A DNA stretch of 33,851 nt from Chloroflexi bacterium 44-23 (lineage in GTDB: Bacteria > Chloroflexota > Anaerolineae > Anaerolineales > Anaerolineaceae), in contig MKUW01000020.1 of the NCBI GenBank assembly GCA_001899005.1, positions 2,861 to 36,711 on the forward strand, given 5' to 3'. Each line of letters opens with the position of its first letter. The first letter of the stretch is position 1. Positions 29,890 through 33,851 of this stretch are shown here, piece by piece. The position numbers and the translations under genes are program-made. The notes under the pieces are model-generated. The model was given only the letters and a program-made list of their open reading frames with translations, did no database searches and was not told the DNA's origin.

Positions 29890-32208
29890 ATGACAAGAGA
29901 ACGCATCGTTTTAGGGCCTGTCCGTGATTATCGTTTTCAGGGCAGCCAGCTTTGGGTAGGTTGTGACGGTCTGCAGACGCAGGTTACATTTTTGAAACCA
30001 GAACTTGTGCGCATACGGATTGCACCGGGAGGTGAATTTTCTCCGGGGCACAGTTGGGATGTGGCCAAACCTGATTCGGATTTCGATATTGTGCCATTGG
30101 ATTTGAAGCACACCTCGCATGCCATTCTCTTGCACAGCTCTGCTTTTACCGTGCGTGTGGATAAAGCCACAGCCTGGGTGGATATGCTGACACCGCATGG
30201 AAAAAGCTTTTTTACTGATTTGGAGTCTCCTGTTTGGGAAGAGAGCCGATTTTGCTTCACCAAACGCATGGAAGAAAACGAGCACTACTACGGCTTTGGT
30301 GAACGTGGCGGCCGAATGGAAAAACGCGGTCAGTCCATGCGTAACTGGACTACAGACCCTAACCAGCCACATGGAGCCTTTGTAGACCCGATGTATATGG
30401 CTATTCCGGTGTATATGGCATTGCAGCAGGGCAACGCCTATGGAGTCTTTGTAAACTGTACCGAAGATTCGACCTTTGATCTCAGCCATGCTGACCAGTT
30501 GCGATTCTCAGCCAATGGCAAAGAATTAGACCTTTATCTTGCATACGGGCCTCATCCAATGGATGTAATCGCTCATCTGTCAGATTTACTTGGCAAAATG
30601 CCGCTCCCACCCCGCTGGGCGCTTGGCTTCCATCAAAGCCGCTGGAGTTATGGATCCGAGACAGAAGTGCGGCATATCGCCGAGGCGTTCCGGAAGAAAG
30701 AAATTCCCTGTGATGCCATTCATCTTGATATTGATTACATGGACGGCTACCGTGTTTTTACCTGGAATAAGCACAATTTCCCCGACCCGGAAAAGTTAAA
30801 TCTCGACTTGCAGAAACTTGGATTTCATAGTGTTGCCATTATTGACCCGGGTGTCAAGGTGGATAAAAAATATGATGTGTATGCCAATGGCATTGAAAAT
30901 GATGTCTTTGTGCGCAATGCTGATGGGACGGTAGTCGATGGCTTTGTCTGGCCAGATCAATCCGTCTTCCCGGATTTTAGCCGTCCAGAGGTGCGCCGGT
31001 GGTGGGGTAAATGGCAAAACCGGCTGACTGCCAGCGGGGTGAGTGGTATCTGGAATGATATGAACGAACCGGCCGTTTTTGGAAAACCATTCAGTGAAGG
31101 GGGTGGAGAAGGGGGCACCTTGCCGTTGGAAGCAATCCAGGGTCCGGATGGAGAAAGGAGTACGCATGCCGTTTTACATAACCTGTATGGATCGCAGATG
31201 GCACAGGCTTCGTATGAGGCAATGCAAGCTTTTAAGCCCGATCAACGCTCATTTCATCTTTGCCGCTCCGGGTTTGCCGGAATTCAACGCTGGACAGCTT
31301 CCTGGATGGGTGATAATGGCTCTTGTTGGGAGCACCTTGATATGTCACTGGGACAGTTAATCAATATGGGCATTTCCGCGGTACCTTTTGTGGGCGTTGA
31401 TATTGGTGGTTTTTTTGGAAATGCCACCCCGGAATTGTTTGCACGCTGGGTGCAAATTGGATCACTCTACCCATTCAGCCGGGCCCATACTTGCATCGCA
31501 ACTGAAGCGCACGAACCGTGGGCTTTTGGAAAGGAAGTGGAAGAAATAGCGCGCGAGTATATTTCCTTGCGTTACCGTCTACTGCCCTATCTCTATTCTA
31601 TTTTTCAAAATGCCAGTGAACATGGTTACCCGATTTGGCGGTCTTTATTTTTACATTATCCTCACGATGAACGTACTTATCAGATTGCAGATCAGGTATT
31701 AATTGGTGAACATCTCATGGCTGCTCCGATTACACGGCCAGGTCAGTTGGCTCGGCAGGTGTATTTGCCGCAAGGTGTTTGGTATGACTGGTGGGAGGGT
31801 ACGGCTTATCAAGGCGGGCGCTATATTTTGGCAGAAGCTCCCTTGCAACGCATGCCTATGTATGTCAGAGCCGGAGCTGTCATCCCGCTTGGGCCGGTTG
31901 CACACCATACAAAGGAAAAGGGCAATGATCCGTTAACTTTATTATGTTTCCCGGGTGAGGGTGGTAGCTTCAATTTATACGAAGATGATGGTTTCTCACT
32001 GAATTATCGCAATGGTCAGTATTGTACGACCGCTTATCATATTGAATCAGATGAGAAAACCGCCTGCCTAGCGATTGCGACACGGACAGGTGATTATGAG
32101 GTTGCTGACCGAAAATTGATTGTGATATTAAGAGATGGACGCCAATATCAACAAAAAGAGGTCATGGACCGAGGCCAAGAAATGGAAATTATTTTCGAGC
32201 GGCTCTAA
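29890..32208 (+). CDS. Glycoside hydrolase family 31 (alpha-glucosidase)
   Basis: A 772-aa retaining alpha-glycosidase. N-terminal beta domain (about 1-220), TIM barrel (about 225-600) with the family nucleophile D390 in WNDMNEP and acid/base D475 in WMGDNGS, and C-terminal beta domains with VRAGAVIPLGP and LYEDDGFS. No signal peptide, so it acts in the cytosol, probably cutting alpha-1,4- or alpha-1,6-glucosides delivered by a transporter. GGGAG precedes the ATG. The following GH13 gene starts 13 bp after its stop. Alpha-glucosidase is more likely than alpha-xylosidase, but specificity is not certain. Confidence 0.93.
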   Translation: MTRERIVLGPVRDYRFQGSQLWVGCDGLQTQVTFLKPELVRIRIAPGGEFSPGHSWDVAKPDSDFDIVPLDLKHTSHAILLHSSAFTVRVDKATAWVDMLTPHGKSFFTDLESPVWEESRFCFTKRMEENEHYYGFGERGGRMEKRGQSMRNWTTDPNQPHGAFVDPMYMAIPVYMALQQGNAYGVFVNCTEDSTFDLSHADQLRFSANGKELDLYLAYGPHPMDVIAHLSDLLGKMPLPPRWALGFHQSRWSYGSETEVRHIAEAFRKKEIPCDAIHLDIDYMDGYRVFTWNKHNFPDPEKLNLDLQKLGFHSVAIIDPGVKVDKKYDVYANGIENDVFVRNADGTVVDGFVWPDQSVFPDFSRPEVRRWWGKWQNRLTASGVSGIWNDMNEPAVFGKPFSEGGGEGGTLPLEAIQGPDGERSTHAVLHNLYGSQMAQASYEAMQAFKPDQRSFHLCRSGFAGIQRWTASWMGDNGSCWEHLDMSLGQLINMGISAVPFVGVDIGGFFGNATPELFARWVQIGSLYPFSRAHTCIATEAHEPWAFGKEVEEIAREYISLRYRLLPYLYSIFQNASEHGYPIWRSLFLHYPHDERTYQIADQVLIGEHLMAAPITRPGQLARQVYLPQGVWYDWWEGTAYQGGRYILAEAPLQRMPMYVRAGAVIPLGPVAHHTKEKGNDPLTLLCFPGEGGSFNLYEDDGFSLNYRNGQYCTTAYHIESDEKTACLAIATRTGDYEVADRKLIVILRDGRQYQQKEVMDRGQEMEIIFERL

Positions 32209-32221
32209 AAAGGAGAATGGA

Positions 32222-33679
32222 ATGACAGAGGATTTTGAAACGCCCGGCTGGGTTCATGACGCCGTTTTCTATCAAATTTTCCCGGATCGATTTGCTAAAT
32301 CCCGCCGGGTACAAAAAGCAACCAACTTGGAAGATTGGCTGAGTCCGCCGACAGCCCATGGCTATAAAGGTGGCGACCTGCTGGGCGTGTATGAAAAGCT
32401 GGATTATCTGCAAGATCTGGGCATTAATGCAATTTATTTTAACCCGATATTTCAGTCAGCCAGTAATCACCGTTATCACACCCATGATTATATGAAGGTT
32501 GACCCAATGTTGGGCGGCGATAAAGCGTTGAAGAAATTATTACGCGCTGCCCACCAACGTAACATTCGCGTGGTCTTGGATGGTGTTTTTAATCATGCAT
32601 CGCGCGGTTTTTTTCAATTCAACGATATCCTGGAAAATGGTGCTCAATCTGCCTATATTGATTGGTTCGATATTCGTGGGTATCCATTGAATGCCTATCA
32701 GGGTGACCCAAATTACCGCTGCTGGTGGGGCTTGCCGGCTTTGCCGGAATTCAATACGGATAACCCGCAAGTACGGTCATTTATTTATTCTGTTGCACAA
32801 TATTGGGTAGATGAGGGTATTGATGGCTGGCGGCTGGATGTGCCCTTTGAAATTGATGATGATCCTTTCTGGCAGGAGTTCCGGCAGGTGGTGAAGAAAG
32901 CCAATCCGCGAGCTTACATCACCGGTGAAATTGGTGGCGATGCCAGTCGTTGGCTGGCAGGCGACCAGTTTGATGCGGTCATGAACTATATGCTGACTTA
33001 TGGTATCTGGCTCTATTTCGGTGGCGCCGATGCCAACCAGGAATTGTTTGGACAGTGGCTGCAACATGTGCCCGGGATGGGCACGCTTGATCTGGCCGGT
33101 TTTGTCCATTATGTGGAAGGTTTATTGACCCGCTATCCTCACCAGGCGGTGCTGGCGCAAATGAACCTGTTGGATAGTCACGATACAACCCGCTGCTTGA
33201 CTTTGTTCAATGGTCGCAAGGACCTGTTCTTACTGGCAGTCTTGTTTTATATGACCTACCCCGGTGCACCGTGCGTTTACTATGGTGATGAAATCGGCAT
33301 GGAAGGCGGGCAGGATCCGGACTGCCGCCGGGCGTTCCCGTGGGATAGCAATCACTGGGATTCTGCCATTCTTGGCTTTTACCAAAAGTGTATCAATTTG
33401 CGGCATGCTCACCCGGCACTACGCAGCGGTGATTTTAAGACAGTTTATGCCAGAGATGATGTCATGGTATTTGTTCGCCGCCTGGAGCAAGATCAACTGT
33501 TGGTGGCGTTCAATCGCAGCGATCAAACGCAGCATATCAATGTGACTGTGTCCGGCATTTTTGCGGATGGCAGCGTTTTGAAACATGAATTATCAAATGG
33601 CGTGTTAGCTGTGCGGGACGGGATGCTGCTGGAGCTGGTTTTGGCACCATTCAGCGGTGTAGTGATGAGTAAGATATGA
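32222..33679 (+). CDS. Glycoside hydrolase family 13 (neopullulanase/cyclomaltodextrinase-like)
   Basis: A 485-aa amylase-family enzyme. Conserved regions: DGVFNH (region I), GWRLDVPFE (nucleophile D206), TGEIGG (acid/base E236) and DSHDTTR (D321), with YHTHDYMKVDPMLGG and LPEFN typical of the GH13 neopullulanase/cyclomaltodextrinase group. It lacks the N-terminal starch-binding domain usual in that group and has no signal peptide, so it would act on cytosolic maltodextrins. The start at 32222 is fixed by AAGGAGA; an earlier in-frame start lies within the GH31 gene. With the upstream GH31 enzyme it forms a compact alpha-glucan degradation pair. Confidence 0.92.
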   Translation: MTEDFETPGWVHDAVFYQIFPDRFAKSRRVQKATNLEDWLSPPTAHGYKGGDLLGVYEKLDYLQDLGINAIYFNPIFQSASNHRYHTHDYMKVDPMLGGDKALKKLLRAAHQRNIRVVLDGVFNHASRGFFQFNDILENGAQSAYIDWFDIRGYPLNAYQGDPNYRCWWGLPALPEFNTDNPQVRSFIYSVAQYWVDEGIDGWRLDVPFEIDDDPFWQEFRQVVKKANPRAYITGEIGGDASRWLAGDQFDAVMNYMLTYGIWLYFGGADANQELFGQWLQHVPGMGTLDLAGFVHYVEGLLTRYPHQAVLAQMNLLDSHDTTRCLTLFNGRKDLFLLAVLFYMTYPGAPCVYYGDEIGMEGGQDPDCRRAFPWDSNHWDSAILGFYQKCINLRHAHPALRSGDFKTVYARDDVMVFVRRLEQDQLLVAFNRSDQTQHINVTVSGIFADGSVLKHELSNGVLAVRDGMLLELVLAPFSGVVMSKI

Positions 33680-33794
33680 ACACGGGGGGCTGACAACTGA
33701 TTCTTGGATTGGGCAAATACAAAGGCATCGAAAACAGGAAATGGAAGCTGTCGTGAAATGCAAGGCCCCGAGTCGGTGTGCCGGGTAAAATTTA

Positions 33795-33830
33795 AACCGC
33801 AAAGACGCAAAGAGCGCGAAGGCAAAGAAT
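33795..33830. repeat. GCAAAGACGCAAAG-type intergenic repeat
   Basis: AACCGCAAAGACGCAAAGAG and then CGCGAAGGCAAAGAA contain the near-tandem word GCAAAG(A/G). Similar words are common as dispersed intergenic sequence in environmental genomes. Only one copy is in this window. Confidence 0.35.
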
Positions 33831-33851
33831 TTTTGGATCAATCAATTGTAG

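Overview
The window is about 33.9 kb of moderate-GC bacterial chromosome. The gene content fits a heterotrophic, anaerobic or facultative Chloroflexota of the Anaerolineae type. This is inferred from protein style (Pro/Thr/Ser-rich lipoproteins including an LCP-family protein, a UPF0104 flippase-like protein, a Crp/Fnr-rich region, GH31 plus GH13 enzymes) and from the many short intergenic repeats. It is not proven by a marker gene: no rRNA, tRNA, CRISPR array or intact insertion sequence was found.

Layout. 1-292: two copies of a 101-bp-period tandem repeat. 293-3869: LCP-family lipoprotein (-), a short inverted-repeat element with a 12-bp target duplication, aldo/keto reductase (-) and HAD phosphatase (+). 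4365-7346: a redox/regulatory block with a Crp/Fnr regulator (+), an FAD/NAD(P) oxidoreductase (-) and a second Crp/Fnr regulator (-). 7615-13588: the most interesting part, seven co-directional genes. They are a Cys-rich lipoprotein ending in a CXXCH motif, a multi-TM protein, a 12-TM protein whose histidine layout resembles haem-copper oxidase subunit I but lacks the CuB His-His pair, a SUMF1-fold lipoprotein lacking the formylglycine-generating cysteines, a CtaB-like haem O synthase, and two small membrane proteins. A 281-bp leader crowded with palindromes precedes the 12-TM gene. I propose an undescribed membrane haem/respiratory complex.

13646-16373: cytoplasmic HAMP-GAF histidine kinase overlapping a double-zinc-ribbon protein (-). 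16944-25545: smaller functions (SH3b lipoprotein, UPF0104 protein, GNAT plus small membrane protein, DUF3592, a 29-aa Lys/Asp microprotein, a YdcZ-type transporter, an unknown soluble protein, an HD hydrolase, a beta-lactamase-fold hydrolase, an OsmC protein), separated by 400-690-bp intergenic regions carrying dispersed repeats. 25739-28310: alpha/beta hydrolase and a NarL-type sensor kinase (-). 28916-33679: a tight run of YbjN, nitroreductase, GH31 alpha-glucosidase and GH13 amylase-family enzyme (+), probably used for alpha-glucan or maltodextrin breakdown.

Themes: (1) a candidate haem-protein operon beside two Crp/Fnr regulators; (2) at least three families of short non-autonomous repeats; (3) several genes with a -10-like box only 5-10 nt before the start codon and no Shine-Dalgarno, suggesting leaderless transcripts.
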